The notes beneath the pieces were generated by a model, which saw only the letters and a list, made by a program, of their open reading frames with translations, searched no databases and was not told the DNA's origin. The position numbers and the translations under genes are program-made. From Microvirga sp. (GTDB taxonomy: Bacteria > Pseudomonadota > Alphaproteobacteria > Rhizobiales > Beijerinckiaceae): a stretch of 64,000 nucleotides of DNA. Shown here in pieces: positions 27,362-36,029 of the stretch; within the stretch, counting starts at the first letter, position 1; every line of letters starts with the position of its first letter. The stretch spans positions 1-64,000 of the forward strand of contig JAKOMT010000007.1 in assembly GCA_022241475.1 (NCBI GenBank). The letters are read 5' to 3'.

Positions 27362-28189
27362 ATGGACATCACGCTCACCAGCGCCGTTCGCAACAACGTC
27401 CTGACGCTTCAGATGATCGGAGATCAGCAATCCGTCATCCAGAACCGGCTCTCGACCGGCAAACGGGTCAATTCCGCGCTCGACGATCCGCGCAACTTCT
27501 TTCAGGCGTCGGCGCTGAACAACCGCTCCACCGATCTCGGACGCCGGCTCGACGGAATGGGCCTCGCGATCCGGACGATCGAAGCCGCCGACAAGGGCAT
27601 CACGGCGCTGACGAAGATCGCGGAGAACATGGCCGCGATCACCAAACAGGCCGCCGATTCGACCTCCCCGACCGAGCGGGCCACGCTGCTGGCGCAGTTC
27701 AATGAGTTGCGCACCCAGATGGTGAATCTCGCCACCGACTCGGGGCTCAACGGCATCAATCTGCTCGGCGGCGACAATCTCGTCGTGGATTTCAACGAGG
27801 ACTCGACGAGCCAGCTGACCGTGACCGCGGTCGACTGGATCTCCGGCGACCCGATCGGCATCGCCGCTGGCGCGGATTGGGACGACGCGGACCTCGCGGC
27901 GGGAGCCACCGCGATCGCCGCGGCAGCCACGGCCGTGAGCGCGGCGATCGGCTCGCTGCGCACCCAGGCGGCGACCTTCGGCACCAGCCTGACCACGGTG
28001 AAAATCCGCGAGGAATTCACCAACGGCATGATGAACACGCTCAAGGGCGGCGCCGACGGTCTCGTCCTCGCCGACCAGAACGAAGAGGCGGCCAACCTCC
28101 TCGCCCTCAACACGCGCCAGCAGCTCTCGCAGCAGGCGCTTTCCCTCGCGGCTCAGGCCGAGCAGAGCATCCTGCGCCTGTTCGGCTGA
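27362..28189 (+). CDS. Flagellin 3 (divergent paralogue)
   Basis: A 275-residue flagellin that keeps the same overall plan but has clearly diverged: N-terminal MDITLTSAVRNNVLTLQMIGDQQSVIQNRLSTGKRVNSALDDPRNFFQA and centre NEDSTSQLTVTAVDWISGDP. GAGG lies seven bases before ATG 27362. It is followed within 37 bp by flbT with no terminator, so these two and flaF may share a transcript. Minor flagellins in alphaproteobacteria often occupy a set zone of the filament. Confidence 0.94.
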   Translation: MDITLTSAVRNNVLTLQMIGDQQSVIQNRLSTGKRVNSALDDPRNFFQASALNNRSTDLGRRLDGMGLAIRTIEAADKGITALTKIAENMAAITKQAADSTSPTERATLLAQFNELRTQMVNLATDSGLNGINLLGGDNLVVDFNEDSTSQLTVTAVDWISGDPIGIAAGADWDDADLAAGATAIAAAATAVSAAIGSLRTQAATFGTSLTTVKIREEFTNGMMNTLKGGADGLVLADQNEEAANLLALNTRQQLSQQALSLAAQAEQSILRLFG

Positions 28190-28226
28190 TCGCCCCGGCG
28201 CGTCACTCATCTTCGCGGAGACAGGC

Positions 28227-28619
28227 ATGCCTCTCAGGGTCGAACTCAAGCCCGGCGAGCGCGTCATCATCGGCACGGCGGTCATCCGCAACGGCGATCA
28301 GCGCACGCGCTTCTTCATCGAGGGCGAAGCGCCGATCCTGCGCGAGAAGGACATTCTCACCGTCGACAGCGCCGACACGCCAGCCAAGCGGATTTATCTC
28401 GCCGTTCAGCTCATGTACCTCAACGGCGATATTTCCGGCCACAACGACGTGTATTTCCCCCTCGTCAGAGATTTTCTCGCCGCGGCCCCCAGCGCGACGC
28501 CGATAATCGCGGACGTCAATAACCTTCTCCTAACCGGTGACTTCTATAAAGCTCTCAGAGAAGTGAAAAAGCTCATCGCGTTCGAGGAGGAGGCGTTCAA
28601 GCATGTCGCAGGGGGCTAA
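28227..28619 (+). CDS. flbT: Flagellin post-transcriptional regulator FlbT
   Basis: A 130-residue FlbT. Seen: LRVELKPGERVIIGTAVIRNGDQRTRFFIEGEAPILREKDIL, RIYLAVQLMYLNGD and LLLTGDFYKALREVKKLIAFEE. FlbT in Caulobacter binds flagellin mRNA and represses or aids its translation according to assembly state. Overlaps flaF by 17 bp. Confidence 0.93.
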   Translation: MPLRVELKPGERVIIGTAVIRNGDQRTRFFIEGEAPILREKDILTVDSADTPAKRIYLAVQLMYLNGDISGHNDVYFPLVRDFLAAAPSATPIIADVNNLLLTGDFYKALREVKKLIAFEEEAFKHVAGG

Positions 28620-28992
28620 TGTTTACGCCAGGAACGCGCAAGCGACGCAGAGCCCGAGGGAGCTCGAGGCGAACCTTCTCATCAAAGCCGCCTCGCGGCT
28701 CCAGAACGTGCAAGACGACTGGGCCATTCGCGCGCCCGAGCTCGAGGACGCGCTGACCTACAATCGCAAACTGTGGACGATCCTCGCGACATCCGCGACG
28801 GAAGCGGAGAACCCGCTGCCGCGCGAGATCAAGCAGAACATCGCCAATCTCGCGCTCTTCATCTTCAATCGCACCGTCGATCTGATGGTCCAGCCCAAGC
28901 CCGAGCGGCTCGGCGTCCTCATCAACATCAACCGCCAGATCGCGGCGGGACTGCGCGAGCGTCCCGCTCAGCCCGTTTCCGCAGCGCCCTGA
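28603..28992 (+). CDS. flaF: Flagellar biosynthesis regulator FlaF
   Basis: A 129-residue FlaF, the partner of FlbT, needed for flagellin production and export. Seen: ANVYARNAQATQSPRELEANLLIKAASRLQ, LEDALTYNRKLWTIL and LPREIKQNIANLALFIFNRTVDLM. Its start lies inside flbT (17-bp overlap) and its 3' end overlaps the opposite-strand M42 peptidase gene by 25 bp. Confidence 0.92.
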   Translation: MSQGANVYARNAQATQSPRELEANLLIKAASRLQNVQDDWAIRAPELEDALTYNRKLWTILATSATEAENPLPREIKQNIANLALFIFNRTVDLMVQPKPERLGVLININRQIAAGLRERPAQPVSAAP

Positions 28993-30158
28993 ACGCCCTC
29001 CTGCGCGTCGATCGCCTCGATCACGTCGGCGGGCTCGGCCGCGCTCATGGGCTGTCGGGTGAACCCGCCCAACCCCTTCCGGATCTCGTGCGCGTCGCGC
29101 GCGATCTCGACCGTGCTCAAGGCGTAGGCCGTGATCAGCTCCGCGAGCGACCGCAGCGCGTGCATATGGATGCGCTCGTAGCCGTGGGACGCGTCGATTC
29201 CGAACGTGATCAGCGCCGCACGCACGTCGTGCCCCGCCACGACGGCGGAGGCGGAATCGGAGCGATAGTGGCGGAAGACGTCCTTCTGATACCGGATGTC
29301 GTTGTCCCGGCAGAGCCGAACCAGCTTTCGGGTCAGATGAAAATCGAACGGACCGGTCTGGTCGGCCATGGCGATGGTCGCGCCGAACTCGTCGGAATTC
29401 TGCTCGGGCGCCGTGACCCCATTATCCACCGACACGATCGCGGCGACGTCGGCGGTGAGCGCGGCGGACGCCCCGACGCCGACCTCCTCGGCGATGGTGA
29501 AGAGCCAGTGGATGTCCACGGGCGGCCGCTCCTCGGCTTCCGATAGCGCCTTCAGCGCCGCTAGCATGCAGGCGACGCCCGCCTTGTCGTCGAGATGGCG
29601 GGAGACGATGTAGCCGTTGTCGAGGAATTCGGGCTGGGGGTCGATAGCCACGGTGTCGCCGACCTCGACGCCGAGCCGCACCAGATCCCGCCGGTCGCGG
29701 GCGAGCGCGTCGATGCGGAACTCGACATGGGGCCATCCGACGGGCGCCGTGTCGACCTCGTCGTTGTAGCGATGGCCCGAGGCCTTCAGCGGCAGGATCG
29801 TGCCGCGATAGGCGCCCTTCTCGGTGTAGATCGTGGCGCGCGCCCCCTCGGCGAAGCGCGCCGACCAATGGCCGATCGGCGCGAGCTCGATGCGGCCGTT
29901 GTCCTTGAGCCGCAGCGCCTGCGCGCCCAGCGTGTCGAGATGGGAGACGAGCGCGCGCGCGCCGCGCTTCTCGTGCCCGGGCAGAATCGCGCGGATCACG
30001 CCGCGCCGGGTGAGTTCGTAGCTCAGTCCCAGTTTTTCGATCTGGTGGCAGACATGGCGAACGATGCTGTCGGTGTAGCCGGTGGGGCTCGGGATCGCGA
30101 GCAGGTCGGCGAGGCGGGCGCGGAGGTAGTCGGTGTCGATGGCGAGGCGTTCGGTCAC
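28968..30158 (-). CDS. M42-family peptidase of the NAGGN osmoprotectant system
   Basis: A 396-residue metallopeptidase of the kind found with N-acetylglutaminylglutamine amide (NAGGN) synthesis genes (the trio M42 hydrolase). Seen: LLAIPSPTGYTDSI, VSHLDTLG (metal His/Asp), SRHLDDKAGVACMLAALKAL, FTIAEEVGVG (catalytic Glu pair), SVDNGV and HYRSDSASA. It probably removes or trims NAGGN. The start is GTG 30158, which overlaps the synthetase stop (GTGA), with AGGAG upstream. Confidence 0.9.
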   Translation of the reverse strand: MTERLAIDTDYLRARLADLLAIPSPTGYTDSIVRHVCHQIEKLGLSYELTRRGVIRAILPGHEKRGARALVSHLDTLGAQALRLKDNGRIELAPIGHWSARFAEGARATIYTEKGAYRGTILPLKASGHRYNDEVDTAPVGWPHVEFRIDALARDRRDLVRLGVEVGDTVAIDPQPEFLDNGYIVSRHLDDKAGVACMLAALKALSEAEERPPVDIHWLFTIAEEVGVGASAALTADVAAIVSVDNGVTAPEQNSDEFGATIAMADQTGPFDFHLTRKLVRLCRDNDIRYQKDVFRHYRSDSASAVVAGHDVRAALITFGIDASHGYERIHMHALRSLAELITAYALSTVEIARDAHEIRKGLGGFTRQPMSAAEPADVIEAIDAQEGVQGAAETG

Positions 30159-31936
30159 GCGTTGCGCTCCTGGTAGGCGGCCTGCCGCACTGAGGCGGGA
30201 ACGGAAAGTGGGAACAGCAGGTCGACGAAGCGCTCGGCCGTCGGCTGCGGTTCATGATTGGCGAGGCCGGGACGTTCGTTGCCCTCGATGAAGGCGTAAT
30301 CCGGCTCGCGCGGAGACTTAACCATGAAGTCGATCCCGACGACAGGGATGTCGATCGCGCGCGCCGCGCGGATCGCGGCCTCGACGAGGCGCGAATGCAC
30401 GTGCGCGGTGACGTCGTGGATCGTGCCGCCCGTGTGCAGGTTCGCCGTACGGCGCACGTTGAGGACGACGCCGTTGGGCAGGACGTCGTCGAGGCCGTAG
30501 CCGGCGTCGGCGACCGTGCGCTCGGTCTCGGCGTCGAGCGGAATTTGCGATTCGCCGCCCGTCGCGGCCATGCGCCTGCGGCTCTGGGCCTCGATCAGTG
30601 CCCGAATCGACGACCCGCCATCGCCCACCACCTGCGCCGGGCGACGTACGGCGGCGGCCACCAGCCGGTAATCGATGACGACGAGGCGCAGGTCTTCGCC
30701 AGAGACGCGCTCCTCGATGAGCACGCGGTCGCAGAAGTTTCGGGCGACGGCGATCGCCTTCTCGAGATCTTCCATCGTCTCGACGCCGACCGCGATGCCC
30801 CTGCCCTGCTCGCCGCGCGCGGGCTTGACGACGACGGATTTATGGCGCCCGAGAAACTCCGCGGTCGCCGCCTCGTCTCCGGCCTCGATCTGCTCGGGCA
30901 CGCGCACGCCCGCGCGCTGCACGACGCGGCGCGTCACGGCCTTGTCGTCGCAGATCGAGACGGCGACGCCGCTCGTCAGTTCGCTCAGCGATTCGCGGCA
31001 ATGCACGGACCGGCCCCCGTATGTGAGCCGGAAGAAGCCGCCCTCCGCGTCGGTGACCTCGACGTCGATGCCGCGCCGGCGCGCCTCGTCGACGATGAGG
31101 CGGGCGTAGGGGTTGAGGTTCTCCTCGGGACCGGGCCCGGCGAAAAGCTTCTCGTTGATGACGTTCTTGCGCTTCAGCGTGAACAGCGGCGCGCGCTCGA
31201 AGCCGAGTTTTTCGTAGAGCGCGATGGCGTGGACGTTGTCGTGCATCACGGAGAGATCCATGAACGCCGCCCCGCGCGCCTTGAAATGCTCGGCGAGGTG
31301 GCGCACGAGCCATTCGCCGACGCGCGGCGGCATGGCCTGGGGATCGACCGCCAGGCACCAGAGCGACGAGCCGATTTCGGGATCGTCGAAGGCGCGCGAA
31401 TGATCGACGCCGGTCACCGTGCCGATGACCGCGCCCGTCGTCTCGTCCTCGGCGACGAAATAGGTGATGACCCGGCTGTCGCGCTTCGACCAGAAGAAGT
31501 CGAGCGGCACAGGCACCATGTTGCGCGCGGCGTAGATGCGGTTGACGGCGTCCGCGTCCGACGCCGAGGCGAGCCGGCGGATGAAGAAGCCCTTCGGGCG
31601 CGCGCGCGACGTGCGGTAGCGCGACAGGTCGAGCCGAAAGACGTGCGAGGGATCGAGGAACATCTCCTGCGGCGCGCTCGCGAGCGCGACGTGCGGGTCG
31701 CGCACGTAGACCGCGATGTCTCGCCTGTCCGGCCGCTCGGCCCGCATCGCCTCCACGAGGCGATGATGGTCGTCGAAGGTCTGCCCGAACAGCAATCTGC
31801 CCCAGCCGCAATCGACGATCGCGTTCGGGCTGGGCGAGGTCACGTGCTCCATCTGCGTATAGGCCGGCTGCCGGCGATGTTCCCGCTCCCGGCGCGGCGG
31901 GCGCTCGGATCGCGGCGTCTCGTTCATCTTGACCAT
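30155..31936 (-). CDS. ngg: N-acetylglutaminylglutamine synthetase (GNAT + ATP-grasp)
   Basis: A 593-residue bifunctional enzyme. Residues about 85-265 form a GNAT domain (FFIRRLASASDADAVNRIY to HAIALYEKLGFERAPLFTL), which acetylates glutamine. Residues about 300-580 form an ATP-grasp ligase (VVVKPARGEQGRGIAVGV, VLIEERVSGEDLRLVVIDYRLVAA, YAFIEGNERPGLANHEPQ), which joins the second glutamine. The product is amidated by the next enzyme to the compatible solute NAGGN. ATG 31936 follows AGAGG at six bases. Confidence 0.92.
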   Translation of the reverse strand: MVKMNETPRSERPPRREREHRRQPAYTQMEHVTSPSPNAIVDCGWGRLLFGQTFDDHHRLVEAMRAERPDRRDIAVYVRDPHVALASAPQEMFLDPSHVFRLDLSRYRTSRARPKGFFIRRLASASDADAVNRIYAARNMVPVPLDFFWSKRDSRVITYFVAEDETTGAVIGTVTGVDHSRAFDDPEIGSSLWCLAVDPQAMPPRVGEWLVRHLAEHFKARGAAFMDLSVMHDNVHAIALYEKLGFERAPLFTLKRKNVINEKLFAGPGPEENLNPYARLIVDEARRRGIDVEVTDAEGGFFRLTYGGRSVHCRESLSELTSGVAVSICDDKAVTRRVVQRAGVRVPEQIEAGDEAATAEFLGRHKSVVVKPARGEQGRGIAVGVETMEDLEKAIAVARNFCDRVLIEERVSGEDLRLVVIDYRLVAAAVRRPAQVVGDGGSSIRALIEAQSRRRMAATGGESQIPLDAETERTVADAGYGLDDVLPNGVVLNVRRTANLHTGGTIHDVTAHVHSRLVEAAIRAARAIDIPVVGIDFMVKSPREPDYAFIEGNERPGLANHEPQPTAERFVDLLFPLSVPASVRQAAYQERNA

Positions 31937-31989
31937 GTCGAGCCTCTCGTAAGCGGCGCCGTCGGCGCATCGTTCGAGTCTGTCGTCGC

Positions 31990-32206
31990 CGCTCTCCCCG
32001 CCCGGACCGCGAGCGCTCGTCCGGGGGAGGGATCGGATGGGGTGTGTCGCGCGAACAGCGCGACGCCGGAGGGCGCGTCGTTTCGAGGTGATGGCGCTGA
32101 CCGCCCCACCCCAACCCTCCCCCGCGGGGAGGGAGTTCCGTTCGCGCTTGCAACACGCCGCGAATTCCCTCCCCTCAGGGGAGGGTTGGGTGGGGTGATT
32201 CGCGCC
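31990..32206 (-). repeat. GC-rich palindromic repeat cluster inside the NAGGN operon
   Basis: Read on the minus strand it holds one module with CCCTCCCCTGAGGGGAGGG (about 32206-32155), a second with GGAACTCCCTCCCC and GGGGTGGGG then GGTCAGCGCCATC (about 32140-32085), and a degenerate third with CCCTCCCCCGG. Both main modules recur at 46317-46474. The unit order and alternating orientation resemble BIME-type mosaics of REP sequences. It fills most of the gap between asnO and ngg. Confidence 0.8.
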
Positions 32207-32218
32207 GTCGCCCCCAGA

Positions 32219-33994
32219 TCAGAGCTCATGGCCCTGCAGCCACATTTCGAGCAACGCCACCTGCCAGAGCTCCGAGCCGCGAAGCGGCGTGATGGCGCTC
32301 TTCGGGTCGGCGAAGAGGCGGTCGAGATAGCTCTTCTCGAACAGGCCGCGCTCGCGGGCGGCGCGGGAGCCGAGCGCGTCGCGAACCATGTCGAGCGTCG
32401 GACCCTCGATATACTTGAGCGCCGGCACGGGGAAATATCCCTTCGGACGGTCGATCACGTCGCTCGGGATCACCTTGCGGGCCGCCTCCTTGAGAACGCC
32501 CTTGCCGCCATGGGCGAGCTTGTGGCGCGAGGGGATGCGGGCGGCGAGCTCGGCGAGTTCGTAATCGAGGAAGGGCACCCGCGCTTCAAGGCCCCAGGCC
32601 ATGGTCATGTTGTCGACGCGCTTCACCGGATCGTCGACGAGCATCACGGTGGAATCGAGCCGCAGCGCCTTGTCGACGGGGTCGTCCGCGCCCGCGGTGG
32701 CGAAATGCGCCTCGACGAAGGCGCGCGCTGCGTCCTCCGACACGCGCCAGTCGGGCGAGAGATGGCTCGCGAGCGTCGCGTGCGAGCGGTCGAAGAAGGC
32801 GGCCGCGTAGTCGCCGACGGGATCGTTCGAGGAGACGAGCTTCGGATACCAGTGATAGCCGGCGTAGACCTCGTCGGCCCCCTGCCCCGACTGCACCACC
32901 TTCACGTGCTTCGCGACCTCGCGCGACAGCAGGTAGAAGCCGACATTGTCATAGGAGACCATGGGCTCCGACATGGCTCGGATGGTGTCGGGCAGCGCGC
33001 GCAGCATGTCGACGGAGGGGATCATCATCTTGGTGTGATCCGTGCCGAAGCGCTTGGCGATCAGATCCGAATAGACGAACTCGTCGCCCTGCTCGCCGTT
33101 CGCGGCCTCGAAGCCGATCGAGAAAGTCTTGAGGCCGGTCTGCCCCTCCTCGGCCAGAAGGCCGACGATCACGCTCGAATCGACGCCGCCGGAAAGCAGC
33201 ACGCCGACCGGCACGTCCGCAACCATGCGGCGGCGCACGGCGAGGCGCAGGGCCTCGAGCGTCATGTCGCGCCATTCCTCGAAGGGGCGCTCGGCGTCCT
33301 CGCGCGAGCGATCGTAGGAAAGGCTCCAGTAGAGATGGTCGCGCGAGGAGCCGTCCGCCTCGATGACGCGCACCGTCGCGGGCGGCAGCTTGCGGACGCC
33401 CTTGAGCATCGTCCACGGCGCGGGAACGACCGCGTGGAAGCTCATGTAGAACTGCAGCGCCACTGGATCGATCGTCGTATCCACCTCGCCCGTGGCGACG
33501 AGGGCGGGCAGGGACGAAGCGAAAAGCAGACGCCCCGGCGTTTCCGCGAGATACATCGGCTTGATGCCGAAGCGGTCGCGCGCGAGGACGACGCGGCCCG
33601 AGTCGCGCTCGTGGATCGCGAAGGCGAACATGCCGTTGAAGCGCTTGACGCAGTCGATTCCCCAAGTGTGGTAGGCCTTGAGGATGACCTCCGTGTCGCC
33701 CGTCGAAAAGAAGCGGCAGCCGAGGCCCTCCAGCTCCTTGCGCAGCTCCGGATAGTTATAGATGCAGCCGTTGAAGGCGATGGTCAGTCCGAGCTCGGAA
33801 TCGACCATCGGCTGCTCGGCCCGCTCGGACAGATCGATGATCTTCAGCCGGCGGTGCCCGAAGGTGACGCGTCCGCGCGAGACTATGCCGCCCCCGTCGG
33901 GGCCGCGCGGGGTCATGGCCTCCGTCATCTTCTGAGTGGCGGCCGTCTGGCCGGAGCGTCCGTCGAAGGCGATCTCGCCGCATATTCCGCACAT
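32219..33994 (-). CDS. asnO: N-acetylglutaminylglutamine amidotransferase (asparagine synthase family)
   Basis: A 591-residue class II glutamine amidotransferase/synthetase. The start ATG 33994 is set by Cys2 (MCGICGEIAFDG), the nucleophile of the Ntn glutaminase, with AAGGA 12 bases upstream. The C-terminal synthetase has the PP-loop LLSGGVDSSVIVGLLAEE and EARVPFLDYELAELAARIP. In the NAGGN trio this enzyme amidates the dipeptide's C-terminus. First gene of the minus-strand operon, facing marR. Confidence 0.92.
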   Translation of the reverse strand: MCGICGEIAFDGRSGQTAATQKMTEAMTPRGPDGGGIVSRGRVTFGHRRLKIIDLSERAEQPMVDSELGLTIAFNGCIYNYPELRKELEGLGCRFFSTGDTEVILKAYHTWGIDCVKRFNGMFAFAIHERDSGRVVLARDRFGIKPMYLAETPGRLLFASSLPALVATGEVDTTIDPVALQFYMSFHAVVPAPWTMLKGVRKLPPATVRVIEADGSSRDHLYWSLSYDRSREDAERPFEEWRDMTLEALRLAVRRRMVADVPVGVLLSGGVDSSVIVGLLAEEGQTGLKTFSIGFEAANGEQGDEFVYSDLIAKRFGTDHTKMMIPSVDMLRALPDTIRAMSEPMVSYDNVGFYLLSREVAKHVKVVQSGQGADEVYAGYHWYPKLVSSNDPVGDYAAAFFDRSHATLASHLSPDWRVSEDAARAFVEAHFATAGADDPVDKALRLDSTVMLVDDPVKRVDNMTMAWGLEARVPFLDYELAELAARIPSRHKLAHGGKGVLKEAARKVIPSDVIDRPKGYFPVPALKYIEGPTLDMVRDALGSRAARERGLFEKSYLDRLFADPKSAITPLRGSELWQVALLEMWLQGHEL

Positions 33995-34067
33995 GAGCCG
34001 GTGCAATCCTTTCCGTCGAGCCGCGCATCAACGCGCGACAAAGCGCGCGCCGGAGCGCGATCTAATA

Positions 34068-34081
34068 ATTTGAGATCAAAT
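34068..34081. promoter_or_regulatory. Palindromic operator 1 between asnO and marR
   Basis: ATTTGAGATCAAAT, an inverted repeat of form ATTTGA-NN-TCAAAT. It is one of two identical-form sites centred 30 bp apart, three helical turns, in the 179-bp divergent region. The size and symmetry fit a MarR-family operator. Confidence 0.75.
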
Positions 34082-34097
34082 GTTTACAGAACCAATC

Positions 34098-34111
34098 ATT
34101 TGATGTCAAAT
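34098..34111. promoter_or_regulatory. Palindromic operator 2 between asnO and marR
   Basis: ATTTGATGTCAAAT, the second ATTTGA-NN-TCAAAT site. It lies nearer to marR, consistent with autoregulation together with control of the NAGGN operon. Confidence 0.75.
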
Positions 34112-34173
34112 CATTGCAGGCGATTTATCGGGGGGTTCGATTGTTCAACGTCGCAGGGTCAGCGGAGGTTCCG

Positions 34174-34677
34174 ATGGAGGCGCGCGAGAGCGAAGAGACC
34201 ATAGAACAGACGATCGAGGAGACGACGAGGGGGGCCAACGCCGCCGTGCAGGACGATCTGCGCGCGCTGATGAAGGCGATCCGCGTGATCGCGCAGGCGA
34301 TCGACACGCGCTCGAAGGCGATGTCGCGCGCCTCCGGCCTGACGATTCCGCAGATCGTGATCCTCGCGGGCGTGCGCGATCTCGGCGAGGTGACGACGAA
34401 CGGGCTCTCGCGGCATGTCGATCTCTCGCCCGGCACCGTCGTCTCGATCCTCGACAAGCTGGAGGAGCGCGGCTTCATCGTGCGCTACCGCAGCCCGACC
34501 GACCGACGCATCGTCCACACCCGCCTCACTCCGAGCGGGGCCGAGATCCTGTCGCACGCTCCTAATCTTCTGCCCGACGCCGTGACGAACGCGATCGAGG
34601 CGATGGCGCCGGACAAGCGCCGCGCGCTCGTCGGCGCGTTCAGGGACGTCGCGGGCATGCTCGGCGCCGTCGAGTGA
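34174..34677 (+). CDS. MarR-family transcriptional regulator
   Basis: A 167-residue winged-helix regulator. Recognition region: GLSRHVDLSPGTVVSILDKLEERGFIVRYRSPTDRRIVHTRLTPSGAEIL, with the DRR wing typical of MarR. The N-terminal 30 residues are acidic (ESEETIEQTIEETTRG). ATG 34174 follows GGAGG at five bases; the TTG at 34114 would overlap an operator and is rejected. Divergent from the NAGGN operon with two palindromes between them, so it is the likely osmolyte regulator. Confidence 0.88.
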   Translation: MEARESEETIEQTIEETTRGANAAVQDDLRALMKAIRVIAQAIDTRSKAMSRASGLTIPQIVILAGVRDLGEVTTNGLSRHVDLSPGTVVSILDKLEERGFIVRYRSPTDRRIVHTRLTPSGAEILSHAPNLLPDAVTNAIEAMAPDKRRALVGAFRDVAGMLGAVE

Positions 34678-34774
34678 GGCGGGAAGCGCCGCGCTCTCGC
34701 CACGAGGGACGCCTTCGGTTATCGATTCCACCAAATCCCGAGAACGCTCGCCCGCCCGCCATCAAGAGGTCCCC

Positions 34775-36025
34775 ATGACGCTCCGCCCCTCCCCCGCCGA
34801 TTTCGACGTCAAGCTCGACCGTCTCGCCGAGGTCGCCGTGAAGATCGGCCTCAATCTCGCGCCCGGGCAGGAACTGGTGATGACGGCGCCGATCGAGGCG
34901 GCGCCGCTGGCGCGCCGGATCACGGACGCCGCCTACCGCGCGGGCTCGCCGCTCGTGACGACGTTCTACGAGGACGAGCAGGCCACTCTCTCGCGCTTCC
35001 GCCACGCGGACGAGGCGAGCTTCGACAAAGCGCCGGGCTGGCTCTACGAGGCGATGGCGGCGGCCTACCGCTCGGGCGCGGCTCGGCTCGCGGTTCGCGG
35101 CGACGATCCCTCGCTGCTCTCCGGCCAGGACCCGCAGCGCGTGGCGCGCGCCAACCGCGCCCGCTCGCTGGCCTATCTGCCGGCGCTCAAACTGATCACG
35201 GATTTCGCGATCAACTGGTCGCTCCTCTCCTACGCGACGCCGGCCTGGGCGCGGACCGTCTTCCCCGGCGAGCCCGAGGACATCGCCGTCGCCAAGCTCT
35301 GGGACGCGATCTTCGCGGCCTCGCGCGTCGACCTCGACGACCCCGTCGCGGCCTGGCGGGCGCACAACGCCGAACTCGCCGCGCGCACGTCTCTGCTCAA
35401 CGCCAAGCGCTACGCCGCGATCCGTTTCAAGGGTCCGGCGACGGACCTGAGCGTCGGGCTCGCCGACGGGCACGAATGGTGCGGAGGCGCCTCGCAGGCG
35501 CAGAACGGCGTGATCTGCAATCCCAACATCCCGACCGAAGAAGTCTTCACGACGCCCCATCGCGAGCGCGTCGACGGCTTTGTGCGCGCGACAAAGCCGC
35601 TCTCCTATCAGGGCGCGCTGATCGAGAACATCGAGATGCGTTTCGAAGCCGGCCGCATCGTCGAGGCGCGCGCGAGCAGCGGCGAAGAGGTGCTGCGCAA
35701 GGTATTGGAGACGGACGAGGGCGCGAGCCGGATCGGCGAAGTGGCGCTCGTGCCCCATTCCTCCCCGATCTCGCGCAGCGGGCTCCTGTTCTTCAACACG
35801 CTGTTCGACGAGAACGCCGCGAGCCATATCGCGCTGGGCCAGGCCTATTCGAAATGCATGGTCGACGGGGAGAATCTGTCGGACGACGAGCTCTCGGCGC
35901 GCGGCGCGAACCGCAGCCTCATCCACATCGACTGGATGATCGGCTCGGGCGAGATCGACGTCGACGGGATCGACGCCTCGGGCGCGTCCGAGCCGCTGAT
36001 GCGCAAGGGTGAATGGGTCGACTGA
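34775..36025 (+). CDS. M29-family aminopeptidase (thermophilic aminopeptidase-like)
   Basis: A 416-residue dinuclear metallopeptidase of the AmpS/PepS family. Seen: FDVKLDRLAEVAVKIGLNLAPGQELVMTAPIEA at the start; the metal ligands in PNIPTEEVFTTPHRERVDG, IGEVALVPHSSPIS, HIALGQAYSKC and LIHIDWMIGSGEIDVDG. Cleaves N-terminal residues of peptides, cytoplasmic. ATG 34775 follows AAGAGG. Its end lies 4 bp from the convergent leuD-like gene. Confidence 0.9.
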   Translation: MTLRPSPADFDVKLDRLAEVAVKIGLNLAPGQELVMTAPIEAAPLARRITDAAYRAGSPLVTTFYEDEQATLSRFRHADEASFDKAPGWLYEAMAAAYRSGAARLAVRGDDPSLLSGQDPQRVARANRARSLAYLPALKLITDFAINWSLLSYATPAWARTVFPGEPEDIAVAKLWDAIFAASRVDLDDPVAAWRAHNAELAARTSLLNAKRYAAIRFKGPATDLSVGLADGHEWCGGASQAQNGVICNPNIPTEEVFTTPHRERVDGFVRATKPLSYQGALIENIEMRFEAGRIVEARASSGEEVLRKVLETDEGASRIGEVALVPHSSPISRSGLLFFNTLFDENAASHIALGQAYSKCMVDGENLSDDELSARGANRSLIHIDWMIGSGEIDVDGIDASGASEPLMRKGEWVD

Positions 36026-36029
36026 GCGT

